Position numbers and translations under genes: made by a program | Origin: Bradyrhizobium sp. CB82 | GTDB taxonomy: Bacteria > Pseudomonadota > Alphaproteobacteria > Rhizobiales > Xanthobacteraceae | Direction: 5' to 3' | DNA: 64,000 nt | Assembly: GCF_029714405.1 (NCBI RefSeq) | Contig: NZ_CP121650.1 | Span: forward strand, 8,437,001 to 8,501,000 | The notes under the pieces: generated by a model | Seen by the model: only the letters and a program-made list of their open reading frames with translations | Told to the model about the DNA's origin: nothing | Databases searched by the model: none | Shown: positions 18,600 through 27,628 of the stretch, one piece after another | Layout of the letters: every line of letters starts with the position of its first letter | Position numbering within the stretch: the first letter of the stretch is position 1

Positions 18600-20270
18600 C
18601 TAGCCGAAGATGCCAAGCTTACGCAGCCTGGCGTTCAAGTCCTTGGTCGCGATCTATGTCGTTCCGCATCAAACGCAAATCTAATGCTAGCCTATGCGAG
18701 CCAAGTCCTAGGATTAATGAGCAAGAAAAAGGGGCCGCTTGATTCACAAGCGGCCCAAGTCTAGGGAGGAAACGCCCAAGGAGGGCACGATAGCAAGGCG
18801 CTACCGCACTGCAATAATACGCGACCGCACTGCACACGCAAGTAGTTTCGTTAGCCGGAACCCTGTCCATCGAGAGCCGACGGCGGCCATGATGTGGAGA
18901 TTCCATGTTTGCGCTTAGGCAGAGAAACTTTTTTACTCTTGGAAGGGGAAACTAGAGTCCGTTCTGGCAACTTCACACGACGACAAAGGGGTTTCAGTTC
19001 GGCAATGGCGATGAGCTATGCGGGATTTTGCATAGATAACATGATCAAGCGGCGTGGCTAACTCGACCCGTTTTGTGTTCGACACCAGAAAGCTATATTG
19101 CTGCGGATTGCGGTGATGCCATTGGCATATTCGTCCGTGGCGGCAATCGACTCTTTCCTCCCGACTATCCGCGCCGAACCAAATGTCGACAATGCGACGC
19201 ATGGTGCGCGCAGACGCAAATCTTCTGCGTTCGGCCCGTCGTTTGCTTCTGTACCTCTGGCATCTGCGGTGATGTGTAAGGAGTGGACCTGCTGTCCCTG
19301 GTCCCCTCCCGCTGTACTTCGGTGATGACACCGAATTGCGTGTGGTTCGACGCAGTCCGTATCGTCGAACGCGAACCACGCGATTGTTGGGTTTGAGACA
19401 AATTTCTCCATTCGAGGCGCTCACCCGATACGGAGCACTTGAAGAAGCCAATTTTCAAGCGGCACGCCGCTTGCTTCATCCGCACCGCCGTCGCCCGACG
19501 CCACTTCACGGCGCTGGCTGAAAAACGGGAAAACGCAGCGGAGTGTATAATGAGATCTGGAGTTCGTTCTTGCGGAGCCGCAATGATTGCGCCCTTCGCA
19601 AGCTGCGCAGCCAATTCGGTGGGCTTTGGGCCAGCATTGAAGTTGCCGCCACCTCTGTGGAGCTGATCGGAAGATATAGGGGCCGCGTAGGTCGGCGATG
19701 ATTACTACGGGACGTATTTGCCGACGTGGCAACGACGTCGACCACCGCGTCTTCGTAGCAAGTAATTTTGGTCGACAAGATGGGGTCAACCGCAGGTGTT
19801 CGTCGTCGTTGAGCACGGCCTGATGCGAACGCAGCAACACCGGAATCCGATCCAGCCCGACGCGGCGCCGGCGACGAACAACGATGTTGCGGCCCGTTAC
19901 GACTGCACGAAAAGCTAGTTCCGCAAGCTCCAAAGCTCAGGCCTGAACGCAGCTGAGGGGACAACGCTTGCCCTCTCCTCAATCTGAGTGCTCTGCAATG
20001 ATATCGCGCGAGAAACTCGGGAACGGGCGCGAATCCTTTAAGGCACGAGGCAAATCGGCCGCCAACGGAAGACTTTGCAACTTTCAAGGCGGCGACTTCG
20101 AACGAACGATGAAACGAGCGAGCTGCCGCTGGCCTCAGCGCTTTCTTGACCCTCTTGAGAGTTGCACACCCGGCAGTGCGAGGCGCTGCCTGCGCTGGAA
20201 CGATCCGCTGCCTGTTCAAACCGTGCTCTTGGGAGCACACGCCAAACTGCTGTTTCGAAGGAAAAGGCTC
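18600..20270. other. gene-poor stretch containing twin-hairpin copy 5
   Basis: Frames of up to about 260 codons on the minus strand overlap each other and show no domain. Apart from the regulatory element near 19.2 kb, I see no supported gene. The MFS gene reading frame is open upstream of its start, but that part looks non-coding. Confidence 0.45.
19233..19309 (+). ncRNA. twin-hairpin element, copy 5, with sigma-54-like promoter
   Basis: CGGCCCGTCGTTTGC has GG at 19233-19234, 10 bases, and GC at 19245-19246. Sixteen bases on, a reduced hairpin 1 (CATC 19261-19264 with GATG 19271-19274) is followed by GTAAGGAGTGGACC. Hairpin 2 is strong: GGAG-GGACC (19280-19289) pairs with GGTCC-CTCC (19300-19309), one mismatch. 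TGT-N10-ACG at 19184-19199 is a near NifA site but closer to the promoter than in copies 3 and 4. The next gene on this strand, an MFS transporter, starts 1 kb away. Confidence 0.45.
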
Positions 20271-21503
20271 ATGGGAAATCGTTACATGCCACATATCGGC
20301 ATGGTTGCATTGGCGAGTCAGCAGTATCTGGCGATCGCGTTCATCTATTCGGCCATTCCCGTGATCCTTCGAGGCAACGGCGCCAGCCTCGAATCGGTCG
20401 GCTTGTACAGCACGGTATTCTTTGCCTTCACCGTTAACTTTCTTTGGGCCCCGGTCGTGGATCGATGGAGCCTCAATCGTCTCGGACTGAGGCGTTCATG
20501 GATCCTGTTGACCCAAGTCGCCACGACCACCGTGCTTGCAGCGATGGCATTTTTGAATCCGAGAACCGATTTTGTGGCGATCTTTCTAGTTTCTCTGGCG
20601 CTTGCGACTGTCGCAGCCACACAGCGGATCGCAACGTTGGGCTACATAGCGGAAGCCCTCGATTCCGGCGAACGTCCGCTCGGCGCTGCGCTGCTGGGCT
20701 GGGGCAGGGTCATCGGCCACGTGATCGGTGGCGCGGTTTGCCTCCAATTGATCGAGATTGTCGGTTGGCGCCCGGCTTTGCTGAGTTTAGCAGTGCTGTT
20801 AGCCGTTTTCGCTGGATGGGTGTTTGCGATTCCTGAACCGCTCCTTTGCAAAGACCGATGGCGTTCGCCGCAGCGCCTATCTATCTTCGCGATCTTACGT
20901 AACAGCGGCCTGTGGACGACGGCCGCATTGATCGCGCCCGGCGTTATCGGGGTCGCTGTGGCGTTCGCAACGGTGCAGCTGCGGCTCGTTGATCTCGGCT
21001 TTGCCGCGGCAGATATCGGATGGATCGGAGCGCTCTCGAACGTAGTGACGTATACTATCGTCGCACCGCTGACCAGCGCGATCCTGGCCCGAATGGCGCC
21101 GCAGCGAGGTTTGATCTGGGGCTGCGCAGTCCTGGCCATCGGATTTGGAGCGCTTTCGATTATCGATCGCTATGTCGACGTTCGCGTGAGCGCTGTAGGA
21201 AGTGTTGGATTCGTATTCGCGGCACTCGCAGTCCAGCATGTCACATTCACGAATTGGTTTCTCGGACTCGCCCGGCCAGGCAAAGCGGGGACCGATGTCA
21301 CGTTCCTGACTTCGGTAATGTCGGCTTTCGCACTGGCGGGCTTCGCGCCGAGTGGGTTTATAGCCGCGAGATTGGGCTATGGGGTCACGCTGATAGTGCC
21401 GGGGCTCGGCTATGCTCTTTCAGCCTTGCTCGCTGCAGCATTGCTCCGCCAATCTGCCACCGTAGCGCCTGAGGAGGAACTGGTGATCGGGCGCACGCAC
21501 TAG
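20271..21503 (+). CDS. MFS transporter (AmpG/RhtX-like)
   Basis: 410 residues with about 12 membrane segments. The ATG at 20271 has GAAGGA 8-9 bases upstream; the frame is open further up without membrane character. The loop after segment 2 (PVVDRWSLNRLGLRRSW) is a variant of the MFS signature. Segment order, the YIAEALDSGERPLGAA loop and the final LRQSATVAPEEE tail recall the AmpG/RhtX/FptX group, some members of which import siderophores or muropeptides. The substrate cannot be read from the sequence. It has no operon partners. Copy 5 of the twin-hairpin element lies 1 kb upstream on the same strand, too far to assign control. Confidence 0.8.
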   Translation: MGNRYMPHIGMVALASQQYLAIAFIYSAIPVILRGNGASLESVGLYSTVFFAFTVNFLWAPVVDRWSLNRLGLRRSWILLTQVATTTVLAAMAFLNPRTDFVAIFLVSLALATVAATQRIATLGYIAEALDSGERPLGAALLGWGRVIGHVIGGAVCLQLIEIVGWRPALLSLAVLLAVFAGWVFAIPEPLLCKDRWRSPQRLSIFAILRNSGLWTTAALIAPGVIGVAVAFATVQLRLVDLGFAAADIGWIGALSNVVTYTIVAPLTSAILARMAPQRGLIWGCAVLAIGFGALSIIDRYVDVRVSAVGSVGFVFAALAVQHVTFTNWFLGLARPGKAGTDVTFLTSVMSAFALAGFAPSGFIAARLGYGVTLIVPGLGYALSALLAAALLRQSATVAPEEELVIGRTH

Positions 21504-22312
21504 CCAACCGGAAGCATTTGGAATTCCCAAATCGGGCCGGCTGCAAACTTCCAGCTGGCGAGGGAGGCCGGCAGGCATGGCAACGCCATCTTCGCGATAG
21601 CGGATGGTCGCCGCCGTTGACGGCAGCATGTCTTGCTGCGAGCTGCGACGCACTTTGGCGCGGACCACGCCGAGGTTCGTTCCGCTGGGTGACGCAGGCG
21701 CGCAGCACTAAACCTTGTGGACCAAAAAAAGCACTCTCACATAGCTCGGCAGAAGTTCCCGTCCTTCAGCGTTTCTGTGGGGCGGACCTTTGAATCGCCG
21801 GCTTTGCGACCGTCAACCCCCTACTCCCTGTAATTGATGAAGTCGGCAACATGATCTTGAACCCCTTCGACAACATCCAAGTCGAGTCCGTCGAGTGATA
21901 AGGATTTTCCATCGAGATGATTTCGCTGCGCTCAGGCCCGCTCAGCTTGTCGCCGTCCACAGTCGCTCGTTCGAGTGGCTGGACATTCGCACCGAGACAG
22001 TCGCCCAGCCGCGCGATCCAGTGACGCTCGAACGAGCGTGGGTGCCCCTGGCTGCGATCACCGTTCCGGCGCAGCCAGAATGGGCGCCGACACATCCCGC
22101 AGTGGCGGAGGCCGATCGCCCACTTTGTAATTTTTTCCGTCGCTTCGTTCGTCGTAAAAAATCAGCTTCTCGCACCAAAGCGGACTATCCTGAACGCCAC
22201 AAAGTCAATCGCTCAGCCAATTAGCCTGACGACGTAACCAGCCGGCTTCACAATGTCGTCGATTGCGTTGTTCCGGATACGCACCACATCTCGGACCGCA
22301 ACCCGCAAAATA
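21504..22312. other. no supported gene
   Basis: Short frames on both strands (up to 109 codons) show no domain or ribosome-binding site. Likely decayed or non-coding sequence between the MFS gene and the nopT terminator. Confidence 0.45.
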
Positions 22313-22338
22313 GCCCCGGCTATCTCAGACGCCGGGGC
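22313..22338 (-). terminator. rho-independent terminator of nopT
   Basis: GCCCCGGC and GCCGGGGC make a perfect 8-bp GC stem with a 10-base loop. Read on the minus strand it is followed by TATTTTG. It lies about 60 bp after the nopT stop. Confidence 0.65.
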
Positions 22339-22398
22339 ATCAACTCTTGCCGAATGTCAGGAAGCCTGCCTTGCGGATCGAAGTGCATTTCACATCGG

Positions 22399-23193
22399 CT
22401 AGTCCCTAGTCAGCCGTACCCTTTGTGTGGTGATACTGAGCAATTCCATTCTGTTGGGGGGACTTCTGTACCGATTTGCGAGGCTTCTGAAGAACTCACC
22501 CACATCCGCCGGTTCAATGGTAAATTCTCCGTAGTTTGGGTCGAAGAGCGTCACTATCTCATCCGATGCTGACGTCGCAACTAAGTGATGTTCCTGTCGC
22601 CCATCGCGCTCGAAAGCCAAGCTGAGCAAATACGTCCTCCCATCGGACACGATCTTGTCCTTCAATTCCAAGAATTGCTCGGTATCGCCGAACGCGTACG
22701 TAATACCGTCGTTGGCTGGAAAAAAGCCCGCTTGCCTCAGCAAGGTTGCCCGTGCGCTAAAATTGGCTTCAGCGCCTTCTACGCCGTCCTCTCGCAACGA
22801 TCCAAAGTTATCTTCATACCGTTGTTGAGAGCTGGCCGCTGAGCGGTGCCCGTTCGATCCGCGTGACAGCGCAGTCATTCGTGATCTTGGGCTTTGCGCG
22901 AGATTGGGAAGCCATCCAGCCACGAGCCCAACGCAAATGTTTTGGACATTCGCATCGCGCAATTCAGCAGTCCTGTATTGAAACACAGAGGTGCTCATCC
23001 TTGCAGGGGACGATGTACTGTTGGCAAGATTACTGGCGCAGCACCCCATTCCTTCGGGCAGATCCCCAGGCGGTAGATTCCTGTACCGTGCAAGATCGGT
23101 AAGTTGTTTATCGAAGCCGTCGCTGTTGAGCGAATTGTTCAATTCGTCATTTTGGCGCGGAAGAGTTGATGATTGGCCGATTCGATTGTGCAT
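22399..23193 (-). CDS. nopT: type III effector, YopT/AvrPphB-family cysteine protease (NopT)
   Basis: 264 residues from the ATG at 23193; the frame is open upstream, but this start gives an MHNRIGQSST N-terminus like that of rhizobial NopT. Clan CA, family C58 protease: catalytic Cys87 in NVQNICVGL, His202/203 in EHHLVATS and Asp218 in LFDPNYG, the triad order of YopT. After Met49 comes GCC (Gly50, Cys51, Cys52). NopT of Rhizobium NGR234 cleaves itself at the equivalent place, exposing Gly for myristoylation and Cys for palmitoylation so the protein attaches to plant membranes. A probable tts box lies just upstream and a terminator downstream. No secretion apparatus is in the window. Family firm; host target unknown here. 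Confidence 0.92.
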   Translation of the reverse strand: MHNRIGQSSTLPRQNDELNNSLNSDGFDKQLTDLARYRNLPPGDLPEGMGCCASNLANSTSSPARMSTSVFQYRTAELRDANVQNICVGLVAGWLPNLAQSPRSRMTALSRGSNGHRSAASSQQRYEDNFGSLREDGVEGAEANFSARATLLRQAGFFPANDGITYAFGDTEQFLELKDKIVSDGRTYLLSLAFERDGRQEHHLVATSASDEIVTLFDPNYGEFTIEPADVGEFFRSLANRYRSPPNRMELLSITTQRVRLTRD

Positions 23194-23234
23194 CTCGATT
23201 CTCGCCTCGCATGAAGGTTGCACCGTCCCATCAC

Positions 23235-23273
23235 AGCGAATGATAGGCAGCAAGGCTGACGGCGAGCTGACGG
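23235..23273 (-). promoter_or_regulatory. tts-box-like site upstream of nopT
   Basis: Read on the minus strand the site begins CCGTCAGCTCGCCGTCAGC, aligning with the nopM site (CCGTCAGCTTACCGACAGC). The second half is poorly conserved. It lies 40-80 bp before the nopT start. TtsI-controlled expression is probable but less certain than for nopM. Confidence 0.5.
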
Positions 23274-23567
23274 CGGTAGCTCTTACGAGCTTGGAGCTAT
23301 AGGGGAGCCTAGGCGACCTGACTGGCAACCGCATCATTGGATTTGCGTCACAGCTGTATCACTGCACCGTTTCTTTCCCAGAAACGGCAATGGAGCATTC
23401 TATGGCGCCGCAGGTAGTGCTACTGCGTCACAAACGGTGATCTGTGTAGTGGTCGAACTTGATCGCACGACAAGGACTGGACATCGTTCGGGCGAGCCCA
23501 CCGGCCGTTTGCGCCTCACTCAATATTTCGATGCGCCGCTAGGTTTACGTGATGCCACTCATGATCC

Positions 23568-23780
23568 TCAGACAGCCGTCATGCCTTCAGGTTCGCGACG
23601 TAACAGGTTGGAGCGAGGGTGCCCGCCCTCGTGAGTGGCTTTGAACAGATCAGCGTATGCCGATCGAGAGCCATCCGTTTTCCGGAGGATTTCGTCAGCC
23701 TCATCAAATTCAGACCAATCCAATTCCGCGGAGACATCTTCTTCGGCCGCCGCGATAGCCTGTAAGCCTTGCTGGCACAA
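23568..23780 (-). CDS. possible small acidic protein between the effectors
   Basis: 70 codons from a TTG. It is acidic in the first half (EEDVSAELDWSEFDEADEIL) and basic at the end. Composition is protein-like, but there is no Shine-Dalgarno and no recognised family. It may be a remnant of another effector or spurious. Confidence 0.25.
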   Translation of the reverse strand: MCQQGLQAIAAAEEDVSAELDWSEFDEADEILRKTDGSRSAYADLFKATHEGGHPRSNLLRREPEGMTAV

Positions 23781-23930
23781 CGGCTGGCCCTACTAGCGCG
23801 GCTCGGCGAGGCGCGAAGATCCGGACATTTGGCAGATCAACGCTACATGCGCGCGAATGGCCGATCCGACGTCATGACTGTGCCAGTGCAACTGGGATTG
23901 AGAGCCGCCTCTGTAAATGAAGGGCGGGCT

Positions 23931-25751
23931 TCACAGGACGAGGCCCCGGTCTGCGAGCACCTGGTGCGTTAGCGTGCCCTTGATCTCGCGAGTGATTTCT
24001 TTGAGGATCTGGGCTCCGATTTCCCGCTCGGCATCGGCGTCGCCGGTCAGTTGATGTTCGGCGAGCCGTTGCGCCAAGCGGCCTTGAAACTCACCGTCCA
24101 TCGCATCGGCGAGCCGCCTCTGCGTCGCTGCATGGGCTTCGGGTGCGATGCGATTCACCACCGTCTCCCAGGGCTGCCAGCGGGTTGCCAGATAGTCAGT
24201 GAACCCCGTCGCTTCTTGGTTTCGCACCAATATCTCGGCCGCGGCAATGTCGTGCTCCGTGACGTGGGCGACGGCGTAAAAGCGCATGTTGGGGGCGATG
24301 TGCCGCAGTTGCAGCGGCTCGCGCAGCTTGACCTGATAGGCGAGATAAACCTCAATCTCATCGACGAAGCGGAGCGAACGGACCTTCTCGCGCGCAATCC
24401 CCTCCAACGCGTCCAAGCGGAACATGACGCGGCCCTGTTGGAGGAGCTCGTCGAGCCGCTCGTCATAGGCCCCGTCCTCGACATCAGCGTTCAGACGTGC
24501 GGTCTGCATGCTGTTCCAGGTCAAAATGATGCGATCTTCGCAAGTCTCGTTCGCTCCGATGGCCAGCTGAAAGTATTGCTCGCGCAATCGCGGCTTCGTC
24601 GTTGCATGCCGTAGACCGTCTGCCACCGCCTGCCGGAACGCGGCATCACCATGGTTCACGGTGTCCGGCAGCCGCAACCTGTCGAGAAAGCGTGAATATT
24701 CCTGGGCACCCGGTTCATCGGCGAAGCCCTGCCATGCGATCACCACCGCCGGCTCGTCCTTGAGCCAGGCCGCGACTGCCTCGGCGAGGGGCCGCGTCTG
24801 ACTTTCCGCCGCACCGCCGCCCATCGAAAAGAAGACCTGCGGGCCGGCATAGCCCTCGACATTCATGGCTGCCGCAAGGTTGGTCCGCACCCGCTCGGGC
24901 AGCGGGTTCTCATCCAGATCAATGGTGCACTCTGAGCCCAGCTGCGTTAGCAGGGTCTCAGGCAGGCTGGTCAGCTCGTTGTGATCGGCGTAGAGCGTCA
25001 CGAGTCCAGCCGGGAGTGTGTTAGGCAAACTGGTCAGCTCGTTACCGCTGATGTTGAGCCAATTGAGCTCGCTTGGGAGGGCTTCGGGCAGCGTCGTCAA
25101 CCGGTTGCGGCCGGCGTCGAGCTGCCGGATTCCAGCCGGGAGGGTCTCGGGCAAACTGGTCAGCCGGTTGCCGCAGGCGTTGAGCTGCTGAAGCGTCGCC
25201 GGAAGTATATCGGGCAGACTGTCCAGCTGATTGTCGTCGACGTTCAGGTGCCGCAGTCCGGCCGGGAGGTCAGGCAGGGCGCTCAGCTGGTTGCCACTGA
25301 CGTCGAGACTCTGAAGTGTTGCCGGAAGGGTATCGGGTAGGCTGGTCAGCTGGTTGTTATAGATGGTCAGGCGTCGAAGTCCGGCCGGGAGCGCGGCAGA
25401 CAGGGTGGTCAGGGACAGCGATGTAAGATCCAGCGACGGCGGCAGATTGACATTGAGCATCTCCTCGCACAAAGCTTTCGTTCGTCTTACCGCTTCTTGC
25501 CGGTCCTCGTGTTCGCCCTGCCCCTCTTCGGCAGCCCAGCCTTCCAAGAGCCCGTCCAGTGACATCTCTCTGGTGGCGGGGGCCTGAGGGTCGGTTGGAT
25601 TGCCGGCAGGGCTGGAGGCCCGCGCTCTGGTCAAGGCCCCGACCCACTCCGTTGTGGCGCGGGCGAGACCGCATAGGCAACCTTGGCGATGGGCTCGCTC
25701 GGAAGCTTCGGGAGTAATGCCAGTGCCCCGCTGGGCCCGCCCTGTGTCCAT
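23931..25751 (-). CDS. nopM: type III effector, LRR plus NEL-domain E3 ubiquitin ligase (NopM/IpaH family)
   Basis: 606 residues. An N-terminal secretion region (1-95) is followed by a helical LRR cap, then about eight 20-residue leucine-rich repeats of the bacterial type (LPAGLRRLTIYNNQLTSLPD, about 115-285). The novel E3 ligase (NEL) domain follows (about 295-606), with its catalytic Cys404 in NETCEDRIILTWN, where the CxD motif and following LTWN are the family hallmark. Such effectors transfer ubiquitin to host proteins once injected; NGR234 NopM is the closest rhizobial archetype. AGAGG precedes the ATG, and a strong tts box lies about 240 bp upstream. It is complete and intact, on the same strand as nopT about 740 bp away. 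Confidence 0.93.
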   Translation of the reverse strand: MDTGRAQRGTGITPEASERAHRQGCLCGLARATTEWVGALTRARASSPAGNPTDPQAPATREMSLDGLLEGWAAEEGQGEHEDRQEAVRRTKALCEEMLNVNLPPSLDLTSLSLTTLSAALPAGLRRLTIYNNQLTSLPDTLPATLQSLDVSGNQLSALPDLPAGLRHLNVDDNQLDSLPDILPATLQQLNACGNRLTSLPETLPAGIRQLDAGRNRLTTLPEALPSELNWLNISGNELTSLPNTLPAGLVTLYADHNELTSLPETLLTQLGSECTIDLDENPLPERVRTNLAAAMNVEGYAGPQVFFSMGGGAAESQTRPLAEAVAAWLKDEPAVVIAWQGFADEPGAQEYSRFLDRLRLPDTVNHGDAAFRQAVADGLRHATTKPRLREQYFQLAIGANETCEDRIILTWNSMQTARLNADVEDGAYDERLDELLQQGRVMFRLDALEGIAREKVRSLRFVDEIEVYLAYQVKLREPLQLRHIAPNMRFYAVAHVTEHDIAAAEILVRNQEATGFTDYLATRWQPWETVVNRIAPEAHAATQRRLADAMDGEFQGRLAQRLAEHQLTGDADAEREIGAQILKEITREIKGTLTHQVLADRGLVL

Positions 25752-25992
25752 TAATGCCGCCTCTTAGGTTGCCAAAGGGAATTTGCTTTTCGCATCCGAC
25801 AGCTGCCGTCGCGGACGGCGACCGTCCGCCGAACACGCCGCCAATTCACCCGCCGGGCAGTTGCAGCCTGACTTTGCACGTCCGTAGGGAATCTGGGCCG
25901 CCGAATCGCCTGATATTGTCACAGGGACCATCCCATTCTCCGCTGCCAGATCGCGGAGAGATCAAGCGGGGCCGGTCAGTCTCGATAGGCAC

Positions 25993-26033
25993 ATTCTGAC
26001 GCTAAGGAGCTTAGCTGTCGGTAAGCTGACGGT
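25993..26033 (-). promoter_or_regulatory. tts box of nopM
   Basis: On the minus strand: CCGTCAGCTTACCGACAGC, then AAGCTCCTTAGCGTCAGAAT. This matches the bipartite TtsI-binding motif (GTCAGCTT, CGAAAGCT-like half, GCGTCAG). TtsI, itself switched on by NodD and flavonoids, activates type III effector genes from such boxes. Confidence 0.75.
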
Positions 26034-26041
26034 TATTTCTT

Positions 26042-26065
26042 GGGAGAACATCTTTGTGTTCTCCC
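26042..26065. terminator. perfect 9-bp hairpin after the MFS gene
   Basis: GGGAGAACA (26042-26050) and TGTTCTCCC (26057-26065) pair perfectly around a 6-base loop. No T run follows on either strand, so its role as terminator of the minus-strand MFS operon is only probable. Confidence 0.4.
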
Positions 26066-26119
26066 TTCCGACGTCGACCACAATGGCTTCGTTCTCGACG
26101 TCTTGTCACTGTGCGTCAG

Positions 26120-27625
26120 CTACCCTGAAACTGCCTCGAGTTTTAGTCCGTTGGTGCGCGGGCCGAACACACCGATCGTCACAACGACGATCGTCATGGC
26201 CCCCGCGATCAGGGCGAACACACCGGTCACACCGTAATCGCGGAGGCAAAACGCGATCAGGAAACCCGAAAACATCGCGCTGATGCGGCTGATCGAATAG
26301 ACCACACCAATCGCGCGGCTGCGCATGCGCGTGGGGAACAGTTCTGCCTGATAGGCGCGATAGGAGAATGTGAGACAATTGCTTGCCAAGGCCATGGCAA
26401 CGCCCAGGGTGACGATGAGAGCTGTGTCTTCTTGCTTGGAGAATATTATTCCAATGACCGCCATCGATGAGGCGGATCCCACCACGATCCACTTGCGCTC
26501 GATTCGCTCGGCGAATGACATCGAGAGCAGCGGTCCAATAGGATTCGCGATCGCGATCACGAAGGAATAGAGCAGACTGTGCGTGACGTTGATGCCCTTG
26601 GCGATCAGGAGGGTCGGAATCCAACTGGCAAAGCCGTAGTATCCAATCGACTGAAAAAAGTTGAACACCATCATCATGATGGTACGGCCTCGATATCGGG
26701 ATTGCCACAGCTCAGCAAAGCTCACTTTCTGCTCCTAGGCCACGGGAGGATGAGGCTCCGGTTCGGGCAAAGACATACCGGTGCGCGCTACGATCTCGTG
26801 TTCAAGCCGGGAAACGATTGCGTCCGCCTCGGCAACACGGCCTCTCTGCGCCAGCCAGCGCGGACTTTCCGGCAAGCCGAGGCGGATGAACCAGACGGCC
26901 ACCGCGCCCAGACATCCGATCCAGATGACCCAGCGCCATCCGTCAAAGCCAGCGGGAGCCGTCGGCACGAACCACCAAGCAACCAGCGCGAGGATCGGAA
27001 CGGCGGAGAATTGTATCGCCTGTAGGAAGGCAAACGATCTTCCGCGCGAATTCGCCGGCACGAGCTCGGTCGTGTAGGAGTCGATCGTCACGATCTCGGC
27101 ACCGGCGCCGATTCCCGTGAGAAATCGAAAGATGATGATCCACTCTGCGCTGTGTTGACAGGCCAGCAAGGCGGCGGCTGCCGTATACCAGAGCAGCGCG
27201 CCCGTGAAGACGACCCGGCGCCCGAAGCGATCGGCCAATTGGCCAAACAGGAGCGTTCCGACGAACAGGCCGGCAAACATGGCGGCCACGAAAGCTCCCA
27301 GTCCGGCGAAGTCGAAGAAATTCGCAGTCGAGGTCGTGAAAATACCGCTTCTGACGAGCCCTGGTCCGATGTAGGCAGTGAAGAAGACATCGTAGATCTC
27401 GAACCAGGCGCCGAGGGCGACCATCAAGACGAGCTTCCAGATTGGCCGGCTCATCGGAAGACGGTCAAGGCGCGCATTGATCATGGCCGCAGCCGATGGG
27501 TTATCGGTGTCCAGCGCCCTCACTCCGCTGCCATCCGCGGGTGCTACGGTCGTTCGTGTCGCCGGCCTATGCACGCGTTGATCCTGGCCTTTGCCTCGAT
27601 TTGGTTTTTCTTGTTCAGCACGCAC
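26120..27625 (-). pseudogene. MFS metabolite symporter split by an in-frame amber codon
   Basis: A sugar/metabolite-type MFS transporter in which both halves share one reading frame. The first half ends ...PHPPVA at TAG (26735-26737), and the second continues EQKVSFAELWQSRYRGR. The N-half has the MFS signature LADRFGRRVVFTGAL and the loop RFLTGIGAGAEIVTIDSY; the C-half has YQAELFPTRMRSRAIGV. A likely real start is near MINARLDRLP (27484), with GTGs at 27523 and 27625. It follows the CoA-transferase gene by 1-3 bases, so it belonged to that operon as its uptake system. The change is one base; a restart at the GTG or ATG after the stop seems unlikely to give function. Confidence 0.75.
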
Positions 27626-27628
27626 GAC

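Larger units (their letters stand above)
25752..26119. other. effector promoter region
   Basis: No gene. It contains the nopM leader, a tts box (25993-26033) and a hairpin (26042-26065), and lies between nopM and the end of the broken MFS gene. Confidence 0.6.
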
